Source: Timema cristinae
Lineage: Eukaryota; Arthropoda; Insecta; Phasmatodea; Timematidae
DNA length: 64,000 nucleotides
Direction: 5' to 3'
NCBI GenBank assembly: GCA_039000515.1
Contig: JBCFYV010011164.1
Span: 45,589,159 to 45,653,158 of the forward strand
Shown here: positions 13,366-23,998 of the stretch, piece by piece
Layout: each line of letters opens with the position of its first letter
Position numbering within the stretch: the first letter of the stretch is position 1
Notes under the pieces: generated by a model
Told to the model about the DNA's origin: nothing
The model's database searches: none
The model's input: only the letters and a program-made list of their open reading frames with translations
Made by a program: the position numbers and the translations under genes

Positions 13366-13940
13366 GGCCGGGAACACACGAGCGTTGTATTAACGGACGT
13401 TGTGTCGTCCGTTGAAACGTCCGTTATTGTATGATATTGAATTAAATGCAGCCAGTCACACGAACAACGTCCGTACAATTTAACGTCCACACAACGCTCT
13501 TGACGGACGAGACATGCTACAACGTATGTTGAACAGTGGCACAGGACGTTGTAGCATATTATGTGACAGTACTGATCCAGACACACGACCGTCAATTTGA
13601 CGTCCGTTGAGACCATTTTGAGAGGCAATATTTGTGAAGTAGATTATTATAATGGATATAGAACATTTGATATCAGAGATTGAAAAATGTCCTGTTTTGT
13701 GGGCTGTAACTAGCAGCGAGTATAAAGACCGTAATAAAAAAAATGAAGAGTGGTTGAATGTTTCCGAAGCAGTAACCGAAGATTTCTTTGCTTCTTTTTT
13801 TTTTTTACGCTTTCTGAATGCAGCATAAATGATAACCGCGGCTTCAACATCGTCCATTTTTCTTATCTATTGGTTATTCGGCGTATACTAACGTTCTGTG
13901 TGACCAAGGTAATAACGTCAGTCAAAAATAACGGACGTTG
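13366..13940 (+). mobile_element. PIF/Harbinger element 1, internally deleted, right end truncated
   Basis: It starts after TTA with GGCCGGGAACACACGAGCG, the same terminus as the full copy at 14835. It keeps the left subterminal region, rich in ACGGACGTT/AACGTCCGT repeats, and the first 45 codons of the MADF gene. It then jumps at a TTTC microhomology (about 13783-13787) to the right-hand region that in the full element holds the transposase start. The outermost right end is missing: it runs straight into an inverted copy at about 13940. It is a non-autonomous deletion derivative. Confidence 0.85.
13652..13786 (+). pseudogene. MADF-domain gene exon 1, truncated
   Basis: About 45 codons starting at ATG 13652 give the N-terminal half of a MADF domain (ISEIEKCPVLWAV, then NEEWLNVSEA). 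It matches the same exon in the full element at 15120, but still has three residues (EYK) missing there. The frame is then cut by the internal deletion. Confidence 0.75.
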
Positions 13941-14090
13941 TAACGGACGTTATTTTTGACTGACGTTATTACCTTGGTCACACAGAACGTTAGTATACGC
14001 CGAAAAACCAATAGATAAGAGAAATGAGAAATGGACGATGTTGAAGCCGCGGTTATCATTTATGCTGCAATCAGAATGCGTAAAAAAAAG
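13797..14090. repeat. long palindrome from head-to-head Harbinger right ends
   Basis: Arms of about 135-140 bp (13797-13932 and 13949-14090) are inverted copies of the element's right-hand region, separated by 16 bp. The arms contain the transposase start codon region in both directions. Confidence 0.85.
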
Positions 14091-14831
14091 GAAGCAAAGA
14101 AAATGGTGGGTGCATCCAATAAACAGTGAAAGACTATTACAAGGTGCATTTTACACACTATATGGGCGTCTTAGGGATGATGAAGAAAAGTTTTTCAATT
14201 ATTTTCGTATGTCCCAATCATCCTTTGATGAATTGTTTGGCAAAATAAAACAAAGGATTACGCATCAGAATACTAATAATCAAAATTTGGCTCCACTAGG
14301 TTCTGTCCCATTGAGGGTGTGGAAACATACACATTAGGAAATTATATAAATATATAATCAATTTATACACATACTTTGTGGAACTTCTCTATTATTAGAA
14401 GGAAAATAAAGAAACATTTAATTTAGTTTATACTTATTTTTCTGACTAATTTATTAATACAAAATAAGCTAAAAATTCCAAAGTTAGTGTTTATTATTAT
14501 GATCTTTTAAATAGTATTTGATTAATATTCAATCTCTGATATCAAATGTTCTATATCCATTATAATAATCTACTTCAAAAATATTGCCCCTCAAAATGGT
14601 CTCAACGGACGTCAAATTGACGGTCGTGTGTCTGGATCAGTACTGTCACATAATATGCTACAACGTCCTGTGCCACTGTTCAACGTACGTTGTAGCATGT
14701 CTCGTCCATCAAGAGCGTTGTGCGGACGTTAAATTGTACGGACGTTGTTCGTGTGACTGGCTGCATTTAATACAATATCATACAATAACGGACGTTTCAA
14801 CGGACGCCACAACGTCCGTTAATACAACGCC
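13941..14831 (-). mobile_element. PIF/Harbinger element 2, internally deleted, inverted
   Basis: Read on the minus strand it runs from a left end at 14831 to a truncated right end at about 13941. Two internal deletions are visible. One joins MADF codon 11 to sequence just past the MADF stop codon. The other, inside the transposase exon, falls between two TACTAAT repeats of the full element. About 16 bp of the outer left terminus are missing, leaving TTAGGCGTTG. It abuts element 3 at TAA 14832-14834. Confidence 0.8.
14031..14280 (+). pseudogene. PIF/Harbinger transposase, N-terminal fragment
   Basis: From ATG 14031, the first codons match the transposase start in the full element. A homopolymer A-run shifts the frame. 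The open frame continues with KWWVHPINSERLLQGAFYT and FFNYFRMSQSSFDELFGKI, both typical of the N-terminal part of Harbinger transposases. After about 14275 the sequence jumps into intron sequence through a TACTAAT repeat, so no catalytic domain is present. It is a broken fragment in a deletion derivative. Confidence 0.8.
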
Positions 14832-15119
14832 TAAGGCCGGGAACACACGAGCGTTGTATTAACGGACGTTGTGGCGTCCGTTGAAACGTCCGTTATTGTA
14901 TGATATTGAATTAAATGCAGCCAGTCACACGAACAACGTCCGTACAATTTAACGTCCGCACAACGCTCTTGACGGACGAGACATGCTACAACGTACGTTG
15001 AACAGTGGCACAGGACGTTGTAGCATATTATGTGACAGTACTGATCCAGACACACGACCGTCAATTTGACGTCCGTTGAGACCATTTTGAGGGCAATATT
15101 TTTGAAGTAGATTATTATA

Positions 15120-17324
15120 ATGGATATAGAACATATGATATCAGAGATTAAAAAACGTCCTGTTTTGTGGGATGTAACTAGCAACGACCGTAATAAAAAA
15201 AATGAAGAATGGTTGAATGTTTCCGAAGCAGTAACCGAAGATTTCAAGGAGAAAACTGAAACGGAAAGAAAAGTAATTGGTAAGTAAAGAATAATATGAA
15301 TGTAGACTTGTGTATTTTATAAAACTATTTATAATTGTTTTAATTTCTACATTTATTACAAAGTGTTTCAGTTATTACAATGGTTACAAAGGGTTTTAAT
15401 TATTCAAATGATTACAAAGATATCAATTTTTTTCGTTTTGCCATGGTACTTGCCCAATATCACTAACAAGATATTTGGTTAGGGCATCTCTAAATATGTT
15501 TGCAGACCTATTAACATGTAGATGATCATCCATGACCTCAATTACATCCATTCCATTCACTGTTAGGGTATCCTCGAAGCTGTATCCATCATGTTCACGT
15601 ACAAAATTGTGCAACACACAACAGCATTTCACAATATCCACGGCAAATTCAATACCCACGTCAATAGGTCTATGGAATATTCGCCACTTATTGGTTAAGA
15701 TTCCAAAAGAGCACTCCACATATCTCCTAGCTCGTGACAGCCTGTAGTTAAATATCCGCTTCTCCCTTTGTAGATATTTACCTGCATAAGGTCTAAGCAT
15801 GTTCGATGACAGCCCAAAAGCTTCGTCACCTATGAATGCATAAGGCAAGGGTCTAGAAACTCCTGGTATCACACTTGGTGTTGGGATATCAATAGATATG
15901 TTTTGCAATCCCTGCCATAAGGAGGAGTTTCTAAAGATAGTGGAATCCGAGTCTTTTCCCAAAGATCCAACGTCAACGTATGTGAAGCGGTAGTTAGAAT
16001 CTACAACTGCCAGTAAAACCACAGAGAAATAATGTTTGTAGTTAAAATATAAGGATGCACTTCCTCCAGGTTTGATAACTCTAACGTGTTTGCCATCAAT
16101 AGCCCCTAGGCAATGTGGAAAATTTGCTTTCTGTTGAAAACCATCTGCTATATCTTTCCACTTTTCTTTACTAGGTATTGGTATGCATTCCTCATGTAAT
16201 ACTTCCCAAATTTGTTTACAAACAGTCTGTATAATTTTGCTAAGAGTGGATCGTCCTATTCAATATTGAGAGTTTAAATCACTAAGGTTGTTTGTGCTGC
16301 CCAAATATCTGAAACCAATGAAAATATAAATAAAATATTGATAAAATGATTACTGGGTCTAGTAAGCAAACCATTTATCCAAATGAATAAATAAATATTG
16401 TTAATTACTACATAAGCCACATAAAAAACATTCTACGCTATAAAATGACCTAGCATTACCAAACCTAACCTTATCTTTTGGCTCCACTAATTTACTAAGA
16501 AAAATATTGTTTATCTCATTAAAATATATCTTTTAGTAATCTGTTTTTATAGTTGACCCTGTTTATTAATAATTAGTGATAACTTTGTTTAATTTATTCA
16601 ACCATTCTTTTTTTTTTTAGTGCAAGAAGTCGTCAACAAGTGGAGACCAAATGAAAATATAAAATCTTGTTCTGCTTCAAAAAATGTAAAAAAATATGTC
16701 TATGGGGAACAATTAGCATTTTTAAATAAATGCCAAGAACCACGGCCCACTGCTAGCAGTATTCAAGTGGAAATAGAGGAAGCAACAAACTTTGAAGCCC
16801 AACGTACAGGTATTGTGTACGTAGAGTACAATAAGATCAAAAATGATAATGTAAGCTCCGACAAACAAAATGCTACCAATTTTAAATGTCCACCACAAAA
16901 AAAGAAAAAGAAATTAGATAAACTTGCTTCTTTCATTGATTCACGGCAAGGAAGTTCAAATGATGATGATGACGAGAATTTATCATTTTACAAGTCAACA
17001 CTGCCGATAGTAAAAACCTTCACAATGGATGAAAAAATGAATTTCAGAATTAAAGTTATGGAACTATTACAACATATTAAACGATCTAAACAAACCATTG
17101 TACCTAGTATTTCTTCTGTTGCAACGCCATATTATCCTCCTCATAACATCATGCACCAAGAGGCCATCAACAACAGCAAACAGCCACAGTATATAAATCA
17201 ACATCGCTCAGCAACACCATTAACGTCATACTTCACCCAGTTTTCTCCTGTTGGTGATGATCCGCCATCAATTGCGTCAACGAACCTCACTGATTCTTCA
17301 CTGGACTCATTTAATGATTATTAA
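15120..17324 (+). CDS. Harbinger-encoded MADF/BESS DNA-binding protein, two exons
   Basis: Exon 1 is 15120-15279 and ends in a GTAAGT donor. Exon 2 is 16621-17324, after a T-rich tract and AG. The join is phase 1 and gives an uninterrupted 287-residue protein. Residues 1-90 look like a MADF domain (ISEIKKRPVLWDV, NEEWLNVSEA, VVNKWRP, YGEQLAFLNK). A basic stretch PPQKKKKKLDKL resembles a nuclear signal, and MDEKMNFRIKVMELLQHIK is a likely BESS-type interaction motif. Known PIF/Harbinger elements pair the transposase with such a DNA-binding accessory protein that helps nuclear entry and end recognition. This role is inferred here. Its intron contains the second transposase exon on the opposite strand. 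Splicing is predicted from sequence only. Confidence 0.82.
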
Positions 17325-17931
17325 TCAAATACTATTTAAAAGATCATAATAATAAGCACTAACATTGGAAATTTTAGCTTATTTTGTATTAATAAATTAG
17401 TCAGAAAAATAAGTATAAACTAAATTAAATGTTTTTTTATTTTCCTTCTAATAATAGAGAAGTTCCACAAAGTATGTGTATAAATTGATTATATACTTAT
17501 ATAATTTCCTAATGTGTGTGTGTGTGTATTGTGTGTGTGTGTGTGTGTGTGTGTATGTTTCCACACCCTCAATGGGACAGAACCTAGTGGAGCCAAATTT
17601 TGATTATTAGTAACAATAAGGTCCTACTTACCTTAAAGTAACAGCAAGCATCTCTTCCGCTGGTATCGCAAGTCTCATATTAGTATTCTGATGCGTAATC
17701 CTTTGTTTTATTTTGCCAAACAATTCATCAAAGGATGATTGGGACATACGAAAATAATTGAAAAACTTTTCATCATCATCATCATCCCTAAGACGCCCAT
17801 ATATGTGTAAAATGCACCTTGTAATAGTCTTTCACTGTTTATTGGATGCACCCACCATTTTCTTTGCTTCCTTTTTTTTTACGCATTCTGAATGCAGCAT
17901 AAATGATAACCGCGGCTTCAACATCGTCCAT
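15423..17931 (-). pseudogene. PIF/Harbinger transposase, two exons, broken
   Basis: Exon 1 runs 17931 down to 17632 (donor GTAAGT). Exon 2 runs 16308 down to 15423, after a TTTCAG acceptor. Joined, exon 1 ends ..LAVTLR and exon 2 starts YLGSTNNLSD, a typical Harbinger join. The DDE nuclease is recognisable: LGAIDGKHV (first Asp), TYVDVGSLGKDSDS (second Asp region) and RYVECSFGILTNKWR (Glu). Defects are an A-run frameshift and a one-base indel in exon 1 and an in-frame TGA at 16260-16262 in exon 2. The cut-and-paste nuclease is therefore probably dead in this copy. Its intron contains MADF exon 2 on the other strand. Confidence 0.88.
17513..17556. repeat. (GT)n microsatellite in the transposase intron
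   Basis: A GT run with one interruption, expanded relative to the short ACACACA at the matching site of element 2 (about 14330). Confidence 0.85.
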
Positions 17932-18039
17932 TTTTCTTATCTATTGGTTTTTTGGCGTATACTAACGTTCTGTGTGACCAAGGTAATAACGTCAGTCAAA
18001 AATAACGTCCGTTGATACAACGCTCGTCTGTTCCCGGCC

Positions 18040-18195
18040 TAAAGATTAATTAACCAAACTCTGGTGACCGTTGATGTAGTTCTTCTTTCGAGTAAAATAC
18101 TCAAGGTACCAGCTAGGAATCAAACCCGGAACCCCTAGGCTTGTAGCCAGGTGCACTGACCACTACACCATCGGACCGGTTATTATCTTCATTAC
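18040..18195 (-). repeat. SINE-C, 5' part with tRNA-like head
   Basis: The minus strand shows A-box-like ATGGTGTAGTGGTCAGTGCA and B-box-like GGGTTTGATTCC. It is the other half of the SINE interrupted at 13365. Confidence 0.75.
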
Positions 18196-18231
18196 TGCCG
18201 GATGATGATTTCACAAATTCCATTACTCTAA

Positions 18232-18633
18232 GGCCCGGTGCCCACGAGCGACGTGCATCATCTTTGCAGTCACGTCCTGTGACGCTGCGTCACCGCTAAA
18301 AGCAGTTCACACAAGCGGCGTGCGTCTTGTGACGCTAAGTTGACGCCACGTCACAGCACCCGGAGTAGTGCACACTAGCGACTTGCGTCTATTTAGACGC
18401 AACTCTCAGCCACAGTCGGTTTGAAACCATGGCCGTGGTAAGTACACTCCGGGAGCGGAATAAAATAGATAAACTTATCTTTGCTGTACACAACCCTAAT
18501 ACCCTGACATGAACTAATAAGTCACATTTATGGTATCTGTAACAATAACGCATAGGCATTTAAGTAATGCTTAGACGCAGCGTCACATGACGCGACTGCA
18601 AATATGATGCACGTCACTTATGGGTGCTTGGCC
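18232..18633. mobile_element. Harbinger-like MITE, 402 bp
   Basis: Inverted ends of about 60 bp (GGCCCGGTGCCCACGAGCG and GGCCAAGCACCCATAAGTG) contain GTGACGCTGCGTC-type repeats. TAA lies on the left. The right side reads TTG, a decayed target copy. Near 18429 an ATGGCCGTG is followed at once by a GTAAGT donor, suggesting that a first coding exon of the parent element was kept. Confidence 0.75.
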
Positions 18634-18639
18634 TTGTTG

Positions 18640-19075
18640 CGCTATTTAAATCAACTGCCGCTATATTACTAAGTCTTGGCTCAAAGACAGTGACGCGCTG
18701 ATCTCACCGAGAAACTGCAACAACGCGATTAGAGAATGAAAAAACAAAGGCACCCTAATACGTCAATGGAACAAACTTTTTCTTGCACACGTATTATATA
18801 ATATGTTCAGACTGCACACGCTAAATTACAAAAAGAAAGGAAGAACAGAAATAAAATGTTTTAACAATTAAGTTTAGGAAGATTAGTAAACTATTTAGGA
18901 GAAATACACTTTCTGTATTCCGCCAGAAGTTCATCCCGACCTCGGCGCCCCGTCACCAGCAAACTGGACTAGATGAGCTTGCCGTTTAGTCAACATGTCC
19001 AGCGATGGGATTAGCACAAATTTTAAGCAGACATTTTAAGATTTTCTTCAGAATTTAGGGGCTTCTTCTTTTGTC
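18640..19075. other. no feature recognised
   Basis: Neither coding motifs nor repeat ends could be identified in this stretch. Confidence 0.4.
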
Positions 19076-19079
19076 TTCT

Positions 19080-19318
19080 TTTTTGGCACCGCGTCTTACT
19101 GCCCGTTCTGGCTATACTAATTACGCTAATTGGCTATGGATGAGAGAGTTTGAACTAAAGGAAGTGTACCTACATTTGCGTGGAGAGCGGGAGCGTAGGG
19201 AATCATTCAGGATAAACCACCCTCAATACAATCGAGATTCGAACCACGATCTCTCCATCATCGGTAGTCTAGTCTATTCGAGAATAACATCTTAGACCAT
19301 GCGCTCACCAAAGCAGGT
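19080..19318 (-). repeat. SINE-B, full length
   Basis: The minus strand carries the head, B-box GGTTCGAATC, the ACGCAAATGTAGGTACACTT block and the shared tail ending GACGCGGTGCC. Confidence 0.85.
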
Positions 19319-19319
19319 A

Positions 19320-19870
19320 ATTTAGTGTTCTTTGAAAGAGAAGCATAAATATGTATTGTATATTACTACCGTGATGCTGCGAAAACGAGCCGCAAACAAA
19401 ATAGTTCCCCCTTGTGAAACGCCACAAGAACAGACGTAACAAAGTGTCACCCTGGTCAAGTTCTCCCCCCCCCCCCCCCCCAACCCTGCCCATCCTAATT
19501 TAACCACTCAGTATTCATCAAATTGTCGGAGCACATGAATAATAAGCAAACAAACACAATGCTTTGAGAAGCTTTCTGTGGACGCTTTAATTACTGTATG
19601 CAAAGTAATGTTCAAAGCTTGTTAACATGCTTGTAAACATCGAGAGTATAGATGTGGGGGAGGGGATATTGATGTGTGGGTTGTAAAGGAATCCCTTGGG
19701 GCGGTACCTCCAGCCTAGGTTACGTGGAAGCTGTCTAGGGAATAATGAGCTCTTTAACGAATACCTCGCAGACCAAACTAGGTGTCGATACATATTTGTT
19801 AAAGTAGTCAATGGCAGTCGATACATTATGTTAAAGTAGTCGATTGCTGTCGATAAATATATAGCAAAGT
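19320..19870. other. no gene; C-run
   Basis: There is a run of about 18 C at 19464-19481. Several short repeats of GTCGATAAATAT type occur near 19790-19860 and again at 20110-20210. No coding sequence is supported. Confidence 0.45.
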
Positions 19871-19871
19871 A

Positions 19872-20106
19872 CAGTAGCCCCATGATTTCTTTGGTGCTGA
19901 CTGAGAGCTCACAGCTGAAAGCTGACGGCTTTGAAAAGCTACCAGACCAAATTATGTATACCTACGCCGAATCATATGATCTGCAAAAACATATGTTTAG
20001 CAGCTGTCACTTCTGACAGTCAAAATTTAGATATGTATCTAAATGTTGACTGTCATAAGTCAGCTGTGAGCTGTCAGTCAGCACCAAAGAAGCCATGGGG
20101 CTACTG
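19872..20106 (+). mobile_element. MITE with TA target sites, pogo/Tc1-like, copy 2
   Basis: Same length (235 bp) and same inverted ends as the copy at 9872, in opposite orientation, with TA flanks at 19870-19871 and 20107-20108. No coding content. Confidence 0.82.
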
Positions 20107-20217
20107 TAGTTCATGGATGTTGATAAATATCTGGCAAAGTAGTTAATGAATATCGATAAATATCTGGCAAAGCAGTGAATTGATGTCAATAGATATCTGA
20201 CAAAGTAGGTTTTTTTT

Positions 20218-20390
20218 TATCACCGCGTCTTACTACCTGTTGAGGCTATACGTATATGTGATAATTACTCTACTGGGGTAGGAATGAAGAAAGCAGCATT
20301 TTAGAGGTAATATACCCGTATTTTCATAGATGTAGAATGGAAAACCCTTTAGGGAAAACCACCTTCAGTAGACCCGACTGTTACACCCCC
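20218..20390 (-). repeat. SINE-B, 5' truncated
   Basis: The shared tail (ACCGCGTCTTACTACC reversed) and middle block are present. The tRNA-like head is lost after the ACTGAAGGTGG segment. Confidence 0.65.
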
Positions 20391-20394
20391 TCTG

Positions 20395-22095
20395 AGTCCT
20401 TTTATATATCGACCATTAAATAATATAAAAGGGAGTGGGTGAAATCTAAGGAACAAAATACAAGTGAAATTATTAGCAATATTTAAAAGCAACAATATGA
20501 ACGGTTTATTCAAAACCATAACAAGAGCGCAGAAAAATATACATGGTCTTATTATATCAAAATGAGTTATATTGGAAATCATACTCATAGACAATAACTT
20601 TGTAACTTTAGAGTTGCGCAGGTATTTATAAGAAGGTTATAAACATGTAATCAATTCACTATTTTGATGACTCACTCTTTAAGAGACAGAGCGTTATAGG
20701 TTGAATTTAATACAAAGATTAATTATAATATCATCCATCAGTATGATACACAACTTCTACATAAGGACCTAATGGGCACCTTGAAACTGATACTAACGTG
20801 TCTTTAAATATAAAGAACAACGGCACTAGATTACGTTAATTTATCCAGAAAATTTTATACAATAGAATATACATAACGCGAGTGTTTGGCTAACAGACTT
20901 TAGTCAAACTCCCCCGGGACTATCTGATCCTCAATCAGGATTCGGAAACTAAACACCATAATCTTTTAATAAACAATAATATAAAATGTCCAATTAGAAC
21001 AAACTTTAAAATTATTATTAAATATGCAAAAGTTAATTAAATTCATAATTTATACAAAGTAATAATGAAAGTTACTTTACTTTACGATATCTCAATATGC
21101 AAATAAATTTAAGATATGGCACCTCGATGTTTACAAAATATAAATTATATTATCCACAATTTCAACACATTAAAGTTAAGTCATAAAATTAAAATAATTA
21201 ATAATGGTGGCTATCTAAGTGATTGAATTCTCCACAAGACTCTAGCGCCCAAGTGGCGACATAAAAAATATTGAGTTTCATTTTATATAGAATGATCAGA
21301 TAAATAAATAGTTGAGTTAAAAAAAAGGAATATTAATTTATATACTACACGAAGCCTAAACGTTGAAAATAAATCAGAGTCCAAAACATAGCTCGCCATA
21401 GGTACGATTAAGATACAATAATAAATGTTTATCCTGCCATTGTCCAGGTCCATGACAATGATCCTTCGTCGATCGTAGTTATCATGATAGTCATTTTGGC
21501 ATACTTGCACAGCCTATTATATAGTGGGGTTTCGTCGCAATAGAAAGAAGGTGGGAAAACTGAACACACGCTTGGTGACGTCAATGGTGGCTTCAAAAAG
21601 TCACGTACACATCTGTTGATACTGCTCCATCAGATTTTCAGCCTATTTCTTCAATCATCCGATGTATTGAAAGAAGTTCATCTTTCTAACATCAGGGGGC
21701 AGGTGAATAGTTATTCTCTAGTCGTCTTCAATGACGGACGGCCCATTACACGATAGTAGAATCGGAGTGTGAGGACTACGTCTTGTAGGAACACCGTAGC
21801 TCTCAGACCCACTCGTCAGTTTTGGACGCAAGGTGTAGGCCAGCCTTGGTGGTTACTAGTGTAAGCAGATTCAATTGGTAAGTACATGAACAAATTAATT
21901 GTATTGAATTGGATTATGTAGTTAAAATATATTGTTCAGCATCGTTTTATTATGTCTTACTAACCTACGTGAACTACAATAGAGAAGATTGCCATTGTAG
22001 GGGTCCTATTAGCGTTGGTATAATTGGAGTGGGTAGTATGATTTATTGAAAGTTATGCGTTAATGGCAGCATGGGGCGGGTTCTTTTGTAACATA
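20395..22095. other. AT-rich DNA, nothing recognised
   Basis: No supported gene. A short imperfect hairpin (CTCCTTTTATAT against ATATAAAAGGGAG) lies at 20395-20436. Confidence 0.4.
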
Positions 22096-22099
22096 ATGC

Positions 22100-22202
22100 A
22101 CGATAATATTACACGACAGGGATTCAAACCCCAATCTCTCATCATCAGCAGGCTAGTCTAACACGATAGCGACTCCATAGACCATTCGGCCACTGAAGTG
22201 AG
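22100..22202 (-). repeat. SINE-B head fragment
   Basis: On the minus strand it has the head CACTTCAGTGGCCGAATGGT, the TAGACTAGCCTGCTGATGAT segment and the B-box GGGGTTTGAATCC. Confidence 0.6.
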
Positions 22203-22525
22203 TGTTGAAGTAATAAATTGATGTCGATGGGGCCTACATATCTGTTTAAGTAGGTGTTAATGAATGCTTAGTATTTTATCTCTTTGGTTTTTCCCCATTG
22301 TATTAATGTTATTTTTAATTTAACGTGAGTGCGACCTTTCTGATTAAATAAACAGCTAATTGATATTAATAAAAAAGATACGAATTAAACATTTAAATAC
22401 CAGTCCTTTATAATGTTATGTCACTGTACAATTCACGGTCAAAGTCTAAGTCACTCACATCCCACCAGCATTGGTCCCCGTTCACGACAAACCACGCTGA
22501 CCCAAGTTACACTAACACTAGACTC

Positions 22526-22803
22526 AAGGTGACCTGGCGGTCCAAGGGTAAGGTGTCAGACTTCTGTGCTGGCGGCCGGGGTTCAATCCTCGGTCCCGGC
22601 ACAGCTTTATCTGATTTCCAAACCCTTCCTTCACCTCTGACAAGACATCTTGTGAATGTGGCGAATGCCAGGCCTCCACCGTGGTTCGGATTCCACTTTA
22701 AACTGTAGGTCCTTCATTTCATCTCACAATCACCCTACCATTACACATTAGCGTAAGTGCGTATAACCCGAACGGGTAGTAAGACGTGGTGCTAATAATA
22801 ATA

Positions 22804-22851
<48 letters not shown>
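22526..22851 (+). repeat. SINE-A, full length with 11-bp target duplication
   Basis: Complete head, body, shared tail and AAT-rich tail. ACACTAGACTC flanks it on both sides (22515-22525 and 22852-22862), a perfect target-site duplication from target-primed insertion. Confidence 0.93.
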
Positions 22852-22853
<2 letters not shown>

Positions 22854-22864
22854 ACTAGACTCGC

Positions 22865-23785
22865 CGATCCACTCCCGGGCACACCAGCCCACTCTTGAAC
22901 GCGCCAGTCCACTTGCTTGGTTAGCCTCAACTCGGACTGAAGGTTCCTCGCTGACCATACTCCGTGTATTATATAGGGGTCACAGTTAAGAGTCTGGAAT
23001 CTTCATTTATTTTCTACACTACTCTACTGGATTCGAAGAAAACTAACCCAGACTCTTTTAAACGTGTCCTTTCCTTTCATTTAAGTACTAGTTCCCTTTA
23101 AACACGAATAAAACACCCAATCTGTGAGACTGACTGGTTACCTGCTAGGCAAGGACTGAAAAAGGTAACAGAAAGGGTAAATAAATGACAAGCGCACAGC
23201 ACTGCAGTCTGACACTAATCTCGTTACATTGTTTTATATAATTCATATATTTTTCCTCTAACTACTTTTTATGTTTATATTATATTTGTATAAGTTATAT
23301 TTTTGCGCGATCTATTGACCAATTCGCGAAGGATTTGGACCTATAATAGACGTTTGTAAACACTGCAACTTAACTTCTCGGTTTTTCTAGGTTCTGCGCG
23401 CCATGCAACCTCTCTCCCAAATTGTTTTGAAAAACCCCATTCTAATAGCATTTATTGATAATAAGTGCGTGTAAATTGAATTGTGTGATAATTTATCAGG
23501 TTCATCATCCCACGATGACCTTAGTTAGACCTACTGGAACTACTTCGTCACCAGATTCATTAGTTCCAAGTAAAAAAAAAAGGCACGTAGGTCTTAATCA
23601 CTCGTAAGATTGAAAATTTCTCAAACCCTCAACCCCCTAAACAATGGCTGTTAACTGTTAATATATATTTGTTTAAGTAGGAATGTCGATACGTATCTGT
23701 TAACGTAGTCAATTGGTGTCTATACATTTTGTTAGCTAATGGATTTCGAAAGATATTATATATGTTTTATAAGGCAATTTCCAGT
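22865..23785. other. no feature recognised
   Basis: Mixed-composition DNA with no motif-bearing frame and no clear repeat ends. Confidence 0.4.
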
Positions 23786-23789
23786 CATT

Positions 23790-23998
23790 GAGATTACTAG
23801 AAAAAAGATGAATTGATTTTGATGAACCTTTATTTTAAAGGTTCGGGGTTCACTATGTCGCCAAAAATATTATCGTCCGACAAAAATCCAATTTTTTTTT
23901 AGGGAGATTCTAACCTTTATTGTTGTGTGCATAATGGATCATCTCTACACATTATTTATTTACATCACCATGGAAACATTATGTATAGGTTTGTACCT
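23790..23998. repeat. repeat R3, copy 1
   Basis: About 200 bp repeated in the same direction at 24580-24795. The best-kept block is TTTACATCACCATGGAAAC. Class unknown. Confidence 0.55.

Larger units (their letters stand above)
14835..18039 (+). mobile_element. full-length PIF/Harbinger element 3 (3,205 bp)
   Basis: The ends are inverted repeats starting GGCCGGGAACACACGAGCG (left) and its near-perfect complement (right). TAA lies directly outside on both sides (14832-14834 and 18040-18042), the TWA target duplication expected for PIF/Harbinger. The subterminal regions carry many ACGGACGTT/AACGTCCGT repeats, likely binding sites for the element's proteins. It holds two genes: a MADF/BESS protein on the plus strand and a DDE transposase on the minus strand, with interleaved exons. 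Confidence 0.92.

Noticed and set aside
13296..15247. Minus- and plus-strand frames of 92-138 codons across the Harbinger subterminal regions
   Set aside because: They translate the ACGGACGTT repeat arrays in shadow frames and recur with each copy of the terminus. The real coding exon there is the short MADF exon 1.
22531..22605. tRNA genes (this and many similar tRNA-like heads)
   Set aside because: Each is fused to a SINE body and tail, recurs many times, and lacks an intact cloverleaf with a clear anticodon and a terminator.
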